From the NCBI GenBank assembly GCA_020543525.1, contig JAHYIO010000028.1, positions 186,001 to 250,000 of the forward strand: DNA of 64,000 nt. Direction: 5' to 3'. Made by a program: the position numbers and the translations under genes. This document shows positions 31,685-42,812 of this stretch, in pieces; within the stretch, counting starts at the first letter, position 1, and every line of letters begins with the position of its first letter. The notes under the pieces were generated by a model, which did no database searches, was not told the DNA's origin, and saw only the letters and a program-made list of their open reading frames with translations. This DNA comes from Coriolopsis trogii. Lineage: Eukaryota > Basidiomycota > Agaricomycetes > Polyporales > Polyporaceae.

Positions 31685-32472
31685 ATTTCATTGCTCCCTT
31701 CTTGGTTTACTCAACTTCCAGCACGATTTTTCGTATGCAACTTGTGCGTTTAGTTGTTGTATCTTATGTCGTCCGTGCTCTTGTACCGTTCCTTTGTATC
31801 GGGTGCGAGCCCGAGCAGTCGGGCCGCCCAAGACTCAATTGCTGTGTGTTCTCCGCTGTTCTGCTCGTCCTGATCTCGTTTGTTATAAAATATCTGAGGC
31901 ATATTCTGTACAGTAGAATTTGTAATCTTTGCATATGGACCGCTTTGCATGCCTTCCTATGTCACTGGTTCGCAACACTTGATAGAGTGGATCCGGAGGC
32001 ATCGGACTATGGGCGACTGCGCACGCGCGCAACGTTGGTAGATCCGCCACCTTCGGCCTGCTGCTGTCAAGGCTTTTAGCGCTTGCAACTTGCTTGCTCA
32101 ACGTAAACTCTCAGACGCGTGAGACGCCTGATTCGACTAGTGAGCGTCCTGCTAGAGACTCCACTGCCGCCCTCCGAGTCCGAACATCAAAGCGTGCACG
32201 GTGTCACGTAGGAATTGTGCCGAATCATAGGGGGGACGATTATGGCCGGTAGTAGTTGCATAGCGTGCACTCTGAAGTCTACTGCGTTGAGTGAAGTGGG
32301 TCACCGTTCACGTTATCGCCAGTGTACAACAACAACAGCGGTCATAGTTCTATCGGAGTCACAGGTACACGTCTATATTCTAGTAGGACACACGGAACAT
32401 TGGGAGGTGATTTCACGGTGGTAAGGATCGCCGGAGCGGCCGAATGGGTCTGATGAGCTGTGAGGCCGATGC
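31685..32472. other. Intergenic stretch between convergent genes
   Basis: Downstream region of two converging genes. Short open frames only; nothing supported. Confidence 0.5.
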
Positions 32473-33162
32473 TTACTCCGCACGGCCAGCGGCAGGTTCA
32501 AGCACCCCCTCGACGAGGCGGGCCATATGATCCACCAGTTCCATGACCGCCTGCATGCCGCCCTCTCCGATCCCATTCTTGGCGAGCATGGTCTTGAGGT
32601 CGGCGTGTGCCCGCTGGAGCTCGAGGCGGAGTTCTTTAGACACAAGCGTCAGGGATAAGCCCTCCCGAAATGGTTTGTTGGAACGGAACAGTGGGGACTG
32701 ACCTGCGATCGTGTCCTCGTAGTTGGTGACGTCGAGGGGCATGTCGTCGTCGCCGTTGTCGATCTCGACCGCATAGGCGACGATCACGCTGGACGTAGTA
32801 CACCACCGGTGAGTTCTGGGGATTCTGGGGAAAGAAGGCGACGGGTGGAAATAGGCTGACCTGTCGTTGCCGTCGAAGAGGCGGAGCATCTGCTGGACCT
32901 TGATCGTGTCGCCGACAGCGACGTCCTGAGGCTGGCCGGTGCCGCCGTTGGCAGCAGACCAGGTCTTGTAGCCGCGGGGGAGGACGAGTTCGGCCTGCCC
33001 GCCGCTGCCGTCGATGACGGTCGCGACAAGGTTTCGCTCAAAGTCGCCGATGTCGCGGGTGCCGGGGGCGACCTCGACGACCTTGACGACGGGAGCGGAG
33101 ACGAGGACCTTGTTGTTCGTGTAGTCGAGCAGACCGGCGCACACGTTCGCGGTGAGGGACAT
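32473..33162 (-). CDS. OB-fold-like (RPA1 N-terminal-like) small protein, paralog 2
   Basis: Three exons (33162-32861, 32788-32703, 32633-32473) give 182 residues. Both introns happen to be open in frame, so a naive reading retains them. The N-terminus MSLTANVCAGLLD begins the OB-like domain. It continues VLVSAPVVKVVEV, VATVIDGSGGQAELVLPRGY, VAVGDTIKVQQMLRLFDG and SVIVAYAVEIDNG. The C-terminal helix is ELRLELQRAHADLKTML, followed by AVMELVDHMARLVEGVL. The domain order and intron phases (2, then 1) equal those of the copies at 18428-19136 and 34851-36268. An AAATAGC TATA-like string lies about 85 bases upstream (near 33248). It is probably a small nuclear or cytosolic binding protein; function is unknown. 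Confidence 0.75.
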   Translation of the reverse strand: MSLTANVCAGLLDYTNNKVLVSAPVVKVVEVAPGTRDIGDFERNLVATVIDGSGGQAELVLPRGYKTWSAANGGTGQPQDVAVGDTIKVQQMLRLFDGNDRSAYFHPSPSFPRIPRTHRWCTTSSVIVAYAVEIDNGDDDMPLDVTNYEDTIAGQSPLFRSNKPFREGLSLTLVSKELRLELQRAHADLKTMLAKNGIGEGGMQAVMELVDHMARLVEGVLEPAAGRAE

Positions 33163-34850
33163 TGTCGAGGAGGGTTGAGTGAGTACGTAGAGTGCGATGT
33201 TGGGAATATGTCGAGGAGCGACTGGTGTCTTTCCTCGTCGACCTCAGATAGCTATTTATCTGCTCTCCTTGCCTGGTACTTTGGAACATATCTGGATATC
33301 TTGACTTGGGTTGGCCTGGGGTAGCTCCAGCTAGTAACCCTCACTGTGTGCTTCTTCTTCGGGCGGTCATGAACACTGACATACGGATTGGTGGAGTATA
33401 CCACAACAGCGCTTTCGGAGACCGCTATGAGACCGTGTTCGAGTTCTACTGAACACCTGGAAGATCCTGCCGAGGTCGGTCTGGGTCACCTGAGGACTCA
33501 CCCGTGTCGTAAAGCTGCCAACCGCAACAGTCGACGATTTGGAAGACTGTCAAGTATCCAGCCGTTCACACTCCTCTTGGAGGTGTGGAGGAAGAGGCGG
33601 GAGAGCTGCCAAGACGCTCACAGACACAGCGTGGTGGGCGTGGCTTCTGTCCTGATTGGGGCGAGGATTGTGAGCTACATGCTCAAGTACGTTGGTACAA
33701 AGTCGATTGACCCACTGCATTCAGGTTGATCACTGATTGAGTACGCGCCCTCCACTGGTAGGGCCATCTGTGGATCGGCGCCATCGGCACTCAAGTGGTC
33801 ATCTGTTGTCCGTGCGGCGTGGGCTCTCCTACATGGATGTACGAGGTTTTGCGGAAATCGCCCGGAACGTATGCTGCGGTGAAAGGGAAGTACACAAGGT
33901 CTGCAAGCCGAACGTCATCATGTCTTCGCCAGTAGACATTTGCTCACCACCTCATGATGTCAGAATGCGACATCAGCCATGATTCAAGTACTCGGAAGGA
34001 GCTTGCTGGTCACACCCCGTACATTGTTCAGAAAGGTACCTGGTCATGGGAAGTAAGAAATGCAGACATAGTACACGCCCACCTGCCGGTGAATTGGGCT
34101 ACTCTTGAACCACTTTGAACGCTCGTGTACCTACCATGTCTCCGCCGGCCTAGCGGAAGCGAGCAACGGGGTCGATGCTGATCTCATCTGCAAAGACGAT
34201 AAACAGGCGCGCCAGCTGTCGGGCTCGGCATCGTAACATCACGTCCATCCGAAGCGCTCAACAAGTACCCACCACATGTCTGATAATGCGCTTTCTGCAA
34301 CAATGGAAGCGGACTCTTGGATCTCTGCCGCGCAACCCTCGCTGCATCGATACTCACTTCCTATATCCCATTGGTAGTGTCAGATATACGCGTGTTCCAC
34401 CCCCAGTAAGCATCGTAATGAGGGTGCACCTACGTTCATGCCAAGTTCCACAGTGGGATATCTGCAAACAAGTTCATCTTGCGATCGACCTCGAGAGGAA
34501 GATGCAGATGCTGAGCTTGAGTCACCGGTAGTCGCCAACCGCGGGAGATGCACCGGGAGATTGCCGTTCACATCGGTCACAGACCGGACGTAGTGGGACA
34601 GTTGGTATCAACTTTAGTCTCACCGGGACCACAATCGGCGCCCTCGGCGGATAAATAAAACGCCTAGATGGGAATGTGGACAAACAACGCGTGTCCACCG
34701 ATCCCGCAAAGTCAAGGCACGATGAAGAATGGTTAGGGCTGTCCGGAAAAAGTTTCCGCTGCGCGGCTATAAAACAAGGCCAGAAAACCAGTACCGATCT
34801 GGTGCTGAGCTAGTATCGGAGCGCTACACGGAGCGCGGTCTCGGTATCTC
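33163..34850. other. Intergenic stretch between OB-fold-like paralogs
   Basis: No supported gene. TATA-like strings on the plus strand occur at about 34649 (ATAAATAAAA) and 34765 (TATAAAA). They point toward the 3' end of the neighbouring minus-strand gene. A short minus-strand Ser-rich open frame at 34380-34580 has no partner exons that I could find. Confidence 0.4.
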
Positions 34851-36268
34851 TCAATGCACAACCATTGCCGTTTCCGCGAGCTCGTCGAGCTTCCGCAGAA
34901 CCTCGACTAGTTCCGGACCCAGGGAGCTCCGGGCGGCATCAAGGTCCTTGCAGACGTTGGCAAGGATACCCTCAAGCACTATCCGGCTCTGTCGTTCTTG
35001 CTGCAGCTTCGCCTCCGTCTGTAGTCGTATCGCTCGCTCTTCCATCCATGCCGTGTTCCCTACAAGCGGCAAGAGTCAAAGAGGGCCAACCCATAATTGT
35101 ACCTTATTCTCACCTGAAGAACTCTCATCCGAGTGTAGCGCGTCCCGCTGAGGCGGCTTATCCGTATGCGTAACCGACACGCCATTCGGCACCGCGGGCT
35201 TCGATGTTGCTGTCGCCGCGGACATGATCTCGAACGCGTGAACCAGTATGGGACTACGCGGATAGGTTCATCTCAGATGCAGAGACCGTAGGAAGAGTGA
35301 ACGACCACTCATACCATGATGGAGACGACGACAGACGAGACATCTTGGTGAGTCTCACATCCGACCCCACTTGTAGGCTCCCAGAATCATCCCTATCTCC
35401 AATGTAAGCGCTGACGCTTGAAGAGAATGCGATCCAGGCATATCCAGCGCCGTCTGTGATGTAGGATTCGTATGCGGTTATGGCGCGCGTGCTGCTGGTG
35501 GAAGGGCGTTTTCCCTGACGAAGCACGAGTACCCTGACCATGGGAGCGCTATCGAGAACCGCGTTATCGGAGCGGTCTCGTATGCGACGGCATGCACCCG
35601 CGGTCAGGGTTCTGGCAGACTCCCAACGAGATATTGCTGATTGGGCCTCTCTCACCGATGACGGTTCTACCGCATTCCATGTTTTGGAGTTCGTCTGAGA
35701 ATATGGCGGAATCAAGATGGAAACAGCCTGGAGGAGAGAATCAGAAACGTACCGGTGAATGGCATGCTTGGCTTGGAAGAGGTGTGTCCACATGGGTGTC
35801 TCTCCGGCCAAGGTAAATCGGCGGTAGGATCTGGGGTGCTGTCTGCGGATACAGCTGCGGGGCAGCAGGATACGATGAAGATGCGGACACGGGAAGCTGT
35901 CTGCCAGAGGGTGGTCGCGAAGCATGAAAGGCGCGAGACGAACTAGGAGGAGAGAACACTTCGGAGGTCTCTGGAGCGTCGTTGCGCCTCGACGATGATG
36001 CAACGTGGTTGGGGGCTGATTGCGTTGCGGGGTCAAGGACGGAGGAACTCCAATGCTCTCTTTGTGACAATTTCTCACGCGGCGGGGGATCGCGGGGTTC
36101 ACGGATTGAGAGCGATCGGAGCGACGGTCGACCATCCTGCGAGTCTACTGCGACCGGTGAAGAACGGAGTTGTATATCTGGAAGGTCCTCGGCATCGATA
36201 GCAGGTCCACTGTATATTGCCCACGATGCGTTAGTGGAGCAGTCGATTGAGTTAGGCAAAACAATCAC
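34851..36268 (-). CDS. OB-fold-like paralog 3 with N-terminal Ser/Pro-rich extension
   Basis: I join four exons (36268-35753, 35694-35315, 35253-35114, 35059-34851), which sum to exactly 415 codons. Residues 1 to about 195 are low-complexity and rich in Ser, Pro and Arg (REPRDPPPREKLSQRE, FSPPSSSRAFHASRPPSG). The OB-like domain follows: RTLTAGACRRIRDR, LDSAPMVRVLVL, YESYITDGAGYAWIAF, LQVGSDVRLTKMSRL and then PILVHAFEIMS. The tail is a charged helix or coiled coil (EERAIRLQTEAKLQQERQSR, then ELVEVLRKLDELAETA). Introns 2 and 3 are in phase 2 and phase 1 at the positions seen in paralogs 1 and 2. This is the main reason to merge the pieces. The last two exons contain their own ATG at 35225 and could be misread as a separate small gene. 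Confidence 0.68.
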
Positions 36269-36649
36269 CCATCTGTGTATAATATGCTCGAACTACACAA
36301 TTGTGTCAGAACCATGACCGATGACGCTACAACAGTACCTATGCTCACATGGAACGATCCGAGAGCTTGTTGAAAGGGTTCATGGTAGCCCGCTTCAGAA
36401 TATACTGTACAGTCTCGCAAGCATCCTAAATTCCGCAAGATATAAGCAAATGATGTTCGTTATGACGGCCCGGTATGCGGACGGAGCCCTGTTCCTCGAC
36501 CGGGGACTCGAACTTTGCGCTCCTTCAATCCAGACCGTGCGAGTGCATACATCCACGCATGAATGTGGATTGGAAGCACAAGAACCGAACCATCATGCCG
36601 GCCCTCCTCAGTTTGGGACGAGCACTGGCAGGAGATCTTCATAGAAATA

Positions 36650-37000
36650 CTAGCTCACCTTGCCATGAATGGGATATACAGCCCGAATTTGACCTGTACC
36701 CCAGATAATTCTGACATCTCCCATCTGCAACCCATAGATGTTAATGGAGAGCGCCTGCATGTCATGCTGGAAGTCCTCCAGAATTTTCGCGACCAGAGCA
36801 TCCGTCCTCTTGTGTAACTTTGTCGTTTGCAATTCACGAGCGCGTGGACCCTTGTACTGAATCCAAACGCGTGGCTGCAGTTGTTTGGGAAAGTCGAGTC
36901 GAACGTTTGCTTGAGGGTCCCATTGCATGGTGAAAAGAGGCAGGAGCTGCACATGTGTTCCCTTAGCGACCTGTTGTTTCGAATGGCGTGTCTCATCATA
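36650..37000 (-). other. Coding-like fragment, unrecognised
   Basis: The minus strand keeps an open frame with protein-like composition (LRLDFP-like start, PKQLQPRVWIQYKGPRAR, RTDALVAKILEDFQHDMQ, SINIYGLQMGD). It ends at a GTGAGC donor-like site near 36660. No start, partner exons or known family could be assigned. It is either one exon of an unrecognised gene or a remnant of a decayed one. Its neighbours are an OB-fold-like gene and an F-box-like pseudogene, so decay is plausible. Confidence 0.3.
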
Positions 37001-37772
37001 CCTTCCAGCGTAGCTAACTCTCAGTTACCTTGATTTCTCCGGCTCGAACTTGTCTTCTCTGTTCCCGAAACACTGCCGACGTTGTCTCCCTGGTCGACCA
37101 GTATGCGGTTCAGAATCGGGAGGCAAGAGTGGCGGAATGGAGAGGAGGTGTACACCGCATGGCATGGAATAACAAAGCAACACTGATCGAGCACAGCTTT
37201 GTGGACGCACAGGCCTCGTGTTCAGGGCGCTCGACGGGTTCGATTCCGCCAGAGGGCACCCTCCCTTGGCGTTCACGTAAGTTTTTGCCCCTTTCACGAT
37301 CTGCATGCGCTCTCGACCCTGGCAGTTGCAGAGAGGAGGTCAGATAGCAGATTGAGTATAAGTCCGCCGTAAAGAATCTCAACTCGAAGCCGAGTCCGAC
37401 TGTGCCCACTCAGGTCACTGTGCCTCGGCCAATGATCATCCACTAGACAACCCAACGCCCATCACATACACCTCAAGCTTATGGTGAGTACTCATGCAGC
37501 CATGATTAAGCTTTAGGACCACGCTAGATTTGACTCTTCCAATGTACCCCCGGTTTCTTGGCACTGGACACGACTTGGAGGATGATCCTCCCGTGTTGTT
37601 CAATGTCTTGGTCGTGCGCTGTGATTCCACCCAAAGAGAGATCAAACTTAACCGGTTTTGTCACTTGAGACAATTGATCAGAGCTCAAGTCAATAAGCTT
37701 TGACCTGAAGTGGTCATTGCCAGCTGCGGTGCTACGTCGCCCAAGCCCCGGCCAGAGCGACACTCACCCACG

Positions 37773-38763
37773 ATGTTCGCAGCTGTCATGCTCTGGCAGG
37801 ACATCAGCAACCTTGTGTACCTTTTACGGCTCCTCCCCAAGGACGTATGAACGGAGACCCGCCCTGAAACAGCGGTCCACTCCACGTTTGTGAGACTATC
37901 GCTTTGCATGGACGAACACCATACTAACCATTGCATATGTAGTCGTTCACAGATACCAGTCGTATTGAATGGGCACGCTTCAATATGTACGCCGGCCATG
38001 TTCGGAAGTTCACATGGGATCTATATCGTTGTTGGGTGGTTTCCCTCTCCGCCCTCATCGACCTCCGTAACATGGGAAAGGCTGGTGTCCTTCTTCCGCT
38101 ACTCAAGATGCTGAACATCATTGAATACCGGGTCGATCATCAGCCCCTCCTGTCGCTCTTCCTCTCCCCAGACATCGTCAGCCTGGAATTCAAGTTCGCA
38201 GGTGTGCGACCACCAGATTGTCTAATGCGATCCATAAGGACGACGTGCATAAAGCTGAAGAACTTGTACGCGGACATGTACATGGAGGGCGTTCTGGCCG
38301 GCGGCGCGCTGAAGAACTGTCTTTCCGGCATGCGCACACTTCGTCGGTTTCACGCGCATTCTACGATCTCTATACAGTGTTTCAGTGCGCTCGCGGAGCT
38401 GCCGTGTTTGACCGACCTCCCTCGATCTAGCGGCTCTAGGACAGAAGGAAGCGGTAGTCGCGCTGCCACCACGTATGGACTCCTTCAAGGAACTTGTCGT
38501 TTTGTACAATGTGCCAAGCAGCCGCACAAGACGCGCCGCTGGGCTGCCCTGTCGACTTTGGCGAAGCCACTCGACCACTCCATCTCCTCACTCAGATCAC
38601 CAAAGTGTCAATACATCTACAGTCGATGGCAGTCGATGTAGACACGATGAGAAGATCGTCCGAGCCTGCCCCGCCTATTAGTTGCTCAACCTGCAGAGTC
38701 GTACGAAAGGAAGTCCATCCCGAATGCCGCCCCAATTTGCGTACGCTATACGAGCTTGCATAA
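37773..38763 (+). pseudogene. F-box/LRR-like pseudogene (third copy)
   Basis: This is homologous to the genes at 45380-47171 and 19519-21275. The 5' part of exon 1 is missing. What remains (FAAVMLWQDIS ... YLLRLLPKDV) ends at a TGA where the intact copy has the Trp of DVW. The intron remnant (GTGAGACTATC to TATGTAG) is still recognisable. It is followed by SFTDTSRIEWARFNMYAGH and a frame that stays open to about 38450 (LSGMRTLRRFH, SALAELPCLTDL). After that the homology jumps between frames, with VDFGEATRPLHLLTQITK and LRTLYELA in another frame, and stops at 38763. The 3' third is absent. At least one nonsense change, frameshifts and truncation make this a pseudogene. Confidence 0.82.
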
Positions 38764-39409
38764 ACCGGCGGAACCGAACGAGAGATCTTGTCGTATGAAG
38801 TCCGGAGCGCTCGGGCCCCGTGGACCTGCGCGGCCAGTGCGCACTCAACAGTGAGCCGACTCACCCAGAAAGTGTTTCAAAATCGACGCTGCTGAAGGGA
38901 AATGAGGCTATGCTTGAGTTCTCCCTTCTCGATTGCCCTTCTTCCGCCTCAGTGGCTTGCACAGCCTGAGCGATGGCCCCAAAGCCCGACTTGGACGATT
39001 CGAAGGTGTCGTCTTCATGCCATAGCCGGTAGTCTTGACGTTGTGCCAGACTATCACCGATGTTTCCCTTCGTATATAGTAGCATGATTGTCTAGTACTT
39101 ACTTTGCCATCCGTGCCGAGTCAATAGTTGTCGTTCGAGCGTTCAATCAAGCTTGATGGGACATAGGCGTCTGTAGATCTCGACACAGATCGGTGAGATC
39201 GATCACCGACGTCACTGCCGTACGCAACTGTAGACGCACGTTGCTGTCTAGATCTGTCTCATCCCTCTGCAATCTATTCTCTCTGCAGACTTGTCGTCTT
39301 GCATCTCCGACGTCCTCTCTATTATCAACTGTATACGGTGGCTGCGCGTCTCTAAGCTAATCCTCGCCCCTCCTCACCCCGCAGCAGTTACGCTCACGAT
39401 ATTGTCAAA

Positions 39410-40890
39410 ATGACCGCTGTCTTCAAGCTCATTCCGACGACCCAGAAGTACGACTGGGGAAAGATTGGCCTCTCGTCCAAGGTAGCGCAATACGCGGCTG
39501 CGTGCAAACTTCCCGGATTCACGCTAGACGAGAAGGCGCCGTACGCTGAAGTGAGCAGCATTCCCCTCATAACTGATATCCAAACGCGATGTACTGACCT
39601 CTCAGACGTCCATTCTCTCAGCTATGGATGGGCACCCACCACACGTCTCCGTCGCGCTTGCTAGACTCCCCATCCCAGGAGAGGCTGTCCGACTACCTCG
39701 CCGCGCATCCTGAGCTCATCGGGTCCAACGTCATCGAACGGTTCAAGAGCGAAGGCACGGCAGAAGGCAACCTCCCTTTCCTCTTCAAGGTGCTCGCCAT
39801 CGAGAAGGCGCTGAGCATCCAGACGCACCCGGACAAGGAGATGGCGCAGCGTCTGCATAAGGAGCGACCGGATGTCTACAAAGGTCCGTCTTCCCTGCGC
39901 CCTCGGCATGCGCATATATACATCTTTTCACCCCAGATGCGAACCATAAGCCGGAAATGGCTCTCGCCCTCACGCCCTTCCAAGCGATGTGTGGGTTCCT
40001 GCCGCTGGCGCGCCTGGCGGACTACCTCGTCGACACCCCCGAGTTCGCCGCACTCGTCCCGCAGGCTATCCGGGAGAACTTCCTGTCCGTCGCGTCCACC
40101 GAGGAGGTAGGGCCGACGGAGAAGCAAGCGCTGAAGGACGTGTTCTCCGCCGTCATGACCGCCGACGCGTCCGTGTTCCAGCCGGAGCTCGAGAAGCTCG
40201 TGGCACGATACGAAAGCGGCGGGGTCAAGGCGTCAGAGAAGGACGTGCGGGAGCTCGTGCTCCGCCTGCACAGCCAGTTCCCGGGCGACATCGGGGTCTT
40301 TTGCGCGTTCATGCTCAACCACCTCGTCCTGAAGCCTGGGGAGGCGATCTTCCTCGCCGCAGGAGAGCCTCACGCGTACGTGTCCGGAGGTGAGTCCACG
40401 CAATGGAAGGTGTCGCCGTGTTACGTGTCGCGTGCGCGATTTTCTGAGGCGCATATAACTTGCAGACATCGTCGAGTGCATGGCGACGTCAGACAACGTG
40501 ATCCGTGCGGGGCTCACGCCGAAGCTGCGCGACGTCCCGAACCTGGTGGCGGGGCTGACGTACAACCCGGCGCACGCGAGCAAGCACGTCGTCGAGCCGC
40601 GCTCGTTTGGCGCGGCGTCGCATAGCACGCTGTACGACCCCCCGATCTCCGAGTTCTCGGTCGTGCGCGCGCCCGTGCCGGCGGGAGAGACGGAGGGGCA
40701 CCGTGCTGTGGACGGGCCGAGCATTGCGATCGTGACGGAAGGGAGCGGGAAAATCGTATGGGGGAAGGGGGGACAGCTGAACGTGTCCGAGGGGGATGTG
40801 CTGTTTGTCGGGGCGGGGGCTGAGATCGAGGTGAGTGCGGGGGCGCAGGGGCCGTTGGTCGTCCATCGGGCGTTCGTCGAGGCGAAGTGA
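39410..40890 (+). CDS. PMI40: Mannose-6-phosphate isomerase (type I PMI)
   Basis: This zinc enzyme interconverts fructose-6-phosphate and mannose-6-phosphate. It supplies GDP-mannose for glycosylation and cell-wall mannan. It starts MTAVFKLIPTTQKYDWG, the usual family start. Family signatures are ELWMGTHHTSPSRL (across an intron), FLFKVLAIEKALSIQTHPDK, DANHKPEMALALTPFQAMCGF and GEAIFLAAGEPHAYVSGDIV. The last holds zinc ligands and continues ECMATSDNVIRAGLTPK. Four exons with introns of about 55-65 bases are visible. The C-terminal cupin-like part (GPSIAIVTEGSGKIVWGKGG ... VLFVGAGAEI) is complete and ends VHRAFVEAK. Length is roughly 430 residues, as expected. It lies downstream of the F-box-like pseudogene. 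Confidence 0.97.
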
Positions 40891-42812
40891 TTCTGAGCGG
40901 GTCCGCTTCGGATTCGAGTGGGAAGCATCATGAAATTCAGAAGGTGGAGACGCCGGAAGAAATGTGCGGGTGGTGCATGTACGATGTTTACGAGAGGTTT
41001 ACACACGGCGAAAGCGACACACAGAGAGTTGTTGTGATGTCCGGCCGTGACACTGCTCCTGCGGGTGCCGGATAAGCGTGAGTTGCGATATGTTCCTCTG
41101 AATCGTCTCATCGTTCGCATGATCACTCTTTGCAGACTCGGCTAATCAAGCTGCTCTCAAGTGCCACCGGGGTGCTAGAAGAAGTCAAACGCAGACTTCC
41201 TCAAGCTTGAGGGCGCCGGCTTCCAGTTGCGAACGTCCGAGCAATCGCTCAGCATGTGTTGGCCTGTGCATGCCTCGCACACATTCCACACTCCAACTGA
41301 TTCTGCCCACAATTCTTGTGCTTCTTGTGCCGGCGCGCATCTCTGCCGCTGGTAACCTATCTCACGACGATGCGGCGATGAGCCTGTACTGGCTGAGGGC
41401 TGCGATATGGGAATTTCACGACCACAGAACCCTGGGGTTTTAGGCCACCGAGTAGTACGGCCGATCGCCAAGGGAGCCCGAGGTGGTGATGGAACCATGT
41501 AGTAGGTGAGGAACGCGCAGCGACGCTTGTACGCCACCGTCGTAGGGCCGACATCGTCTACGCCCCGTTCGCCCATGTCTATGAAACCGATGGAGTCTTG
41601 CTCGACAGGCAGGGTGATTGGCCGACGCGTCCGTGCGGCGGGAGGCGTGGGAACACCGCGCTGAGAGCTTGTTGCTGGCGCCGGCGGGGAGGTTGGTCTT
41701 GGGGTGACATCATGGTCATCGATGTCCTTGCTCTTGCCTTCTTCACTTTCATCTCGACCGGCACCCCAAAGGCTGGAGGATGCACCGTAGCGTCGCTAGG
41801 AACCTTCGTGCAATCAATGGGCGTTGGCGATTCCGTCTTGTGTTCTAGGCACGATTTGAGATCCCGTTCGGATCCCTGCGATCGGTGTTCTGTTTGACTT
41901 TGTCAAATTGGGCATCAGATACACATGCAAGGGCAGGTGCAGGTGAGCATACTAAAGCTGCTGGACCTGGCAATTCGATCGCCCAAGTTCGCTTTCGCAG
42001 AGTTTACGTTGCTAATTAGAGCCACTCGGGTGACGTCTTCGCTGTAAACCTCAAGGCTCGGACGCGGGTGACAGGGCATCGTGCCCGCTGTGCATCGTAT
42101 GTTTGTTGCCGTGACGAGCGAGCCGCGGGGTCGCGCTGAGATCGGCTCGAAGTCGAGCAGGCAGAGCGCGATGGAAGCTGCGTTCGTCAGGAGGGCGGCC
42201 GGCGGGACATTCTCGGGCAGTGCTGATGTCGTTGGCGAGTCTCCCAAGCGACTCGAGGCCTGCGGCTGAGGCGGTCACACCCACGTAATGCCTGCCTCGT
42301 TCGAGCGATGCAGCGTCCAACGTACGCGCGCACGGTATCTCTCGAGCTGGGTCGTGCATATCCGTCTGCAGCCACGGCACCCACCATCGGAGCCTTCTCA
42401 CGATTTTCCATTTATATGTTGGAAGCAGAGAACGTGGTGGTATCCCTCCGGAAATCGAGCCCACCTTTCCTCCGGGCCTCTCGTTCTCGCCAAGCTCCAC
42501 ATCCCGAACCCCTACGTTTGCCTCTCCAGTCCAGGTCCCCAGGTTCAGAAGGCCGATTTGCCGGAGCGTCTGCGAAGCCAATCCACGCCGTCTTCTTCGC
42601 TGGGTGCTGTCGGCGGCGCGTCCGTGAGTATTAGTACTGGGCGCGTCCTCGGCCCATCGCTCTCTTCCCCTCCCGTTCGGCTGCCTCCACCCTACGTCCT
42701 CGCGCTCTCTCTCCCCTCCCTGCGCTCCTTGCGCTCCGCCCCCTTTCTTGTATACTCCATCCTCCATCTTGGTTCTCGCTCTCCTCGGAGCGTCGTGTCA
42801 GCGTTTGGGAGT
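40891..42812. other. Intergenic region upstream of the DUF6533 gene
   Basis: Apart from the doubtful minus-strand candidate at 41175-41785, nothing is supported. The last 150 bases before 42813 are strongly pyrimidine-rich on the plus strand (many CTCTCC and CCCTCC runs), as in a 5' leader. Confidence 0.45.
41175..41785 (-). CDS. Possible two-exon hypothetical gene
   Basis: Two minus-strand stretches could join across a 48-base intron (about 41633-41586, GTCGGCC to TTCATAG). The upstream one contains VEMKVKKARARTSM and PQDQPPRRRQQQALS. The downstream one contains GERGVDDVGPTTVAYKRR and VWNVCEACTGQHMLSDC, and ends SLRKSAFDFF at 41175. Composition is charged and protein-like, with a Cys cluster (CEACT...SDC) near the end. 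The start is unclear; upstream reading is open to about 41890 without an ATG. No family is recognised, and it may be chance. Confidence 0.25.

Noticed and set aside
34851..35225. Separate small coiled-coil gene starting at 35225
   Set aside because: Splice phases and paralog comparison make it the last two exons of OB paralog 3.
37225..37250. tRNA gene suggested by GGGTTCGATTCCGCC (B-box-like)
   Set aside because: The T-stem does not pair beyond two base pairs, and no matching acceptor stem or A box lies 60-110 bases upstream.
42051..42767. 239-codon minus-strand open frame upstream of the DUF6533 gene
   Set aside because: Arg/Gly-rich reading of the reverse of a pyrimidine-rich leader; no motif, no splice support, and it overlaps the promoter region.
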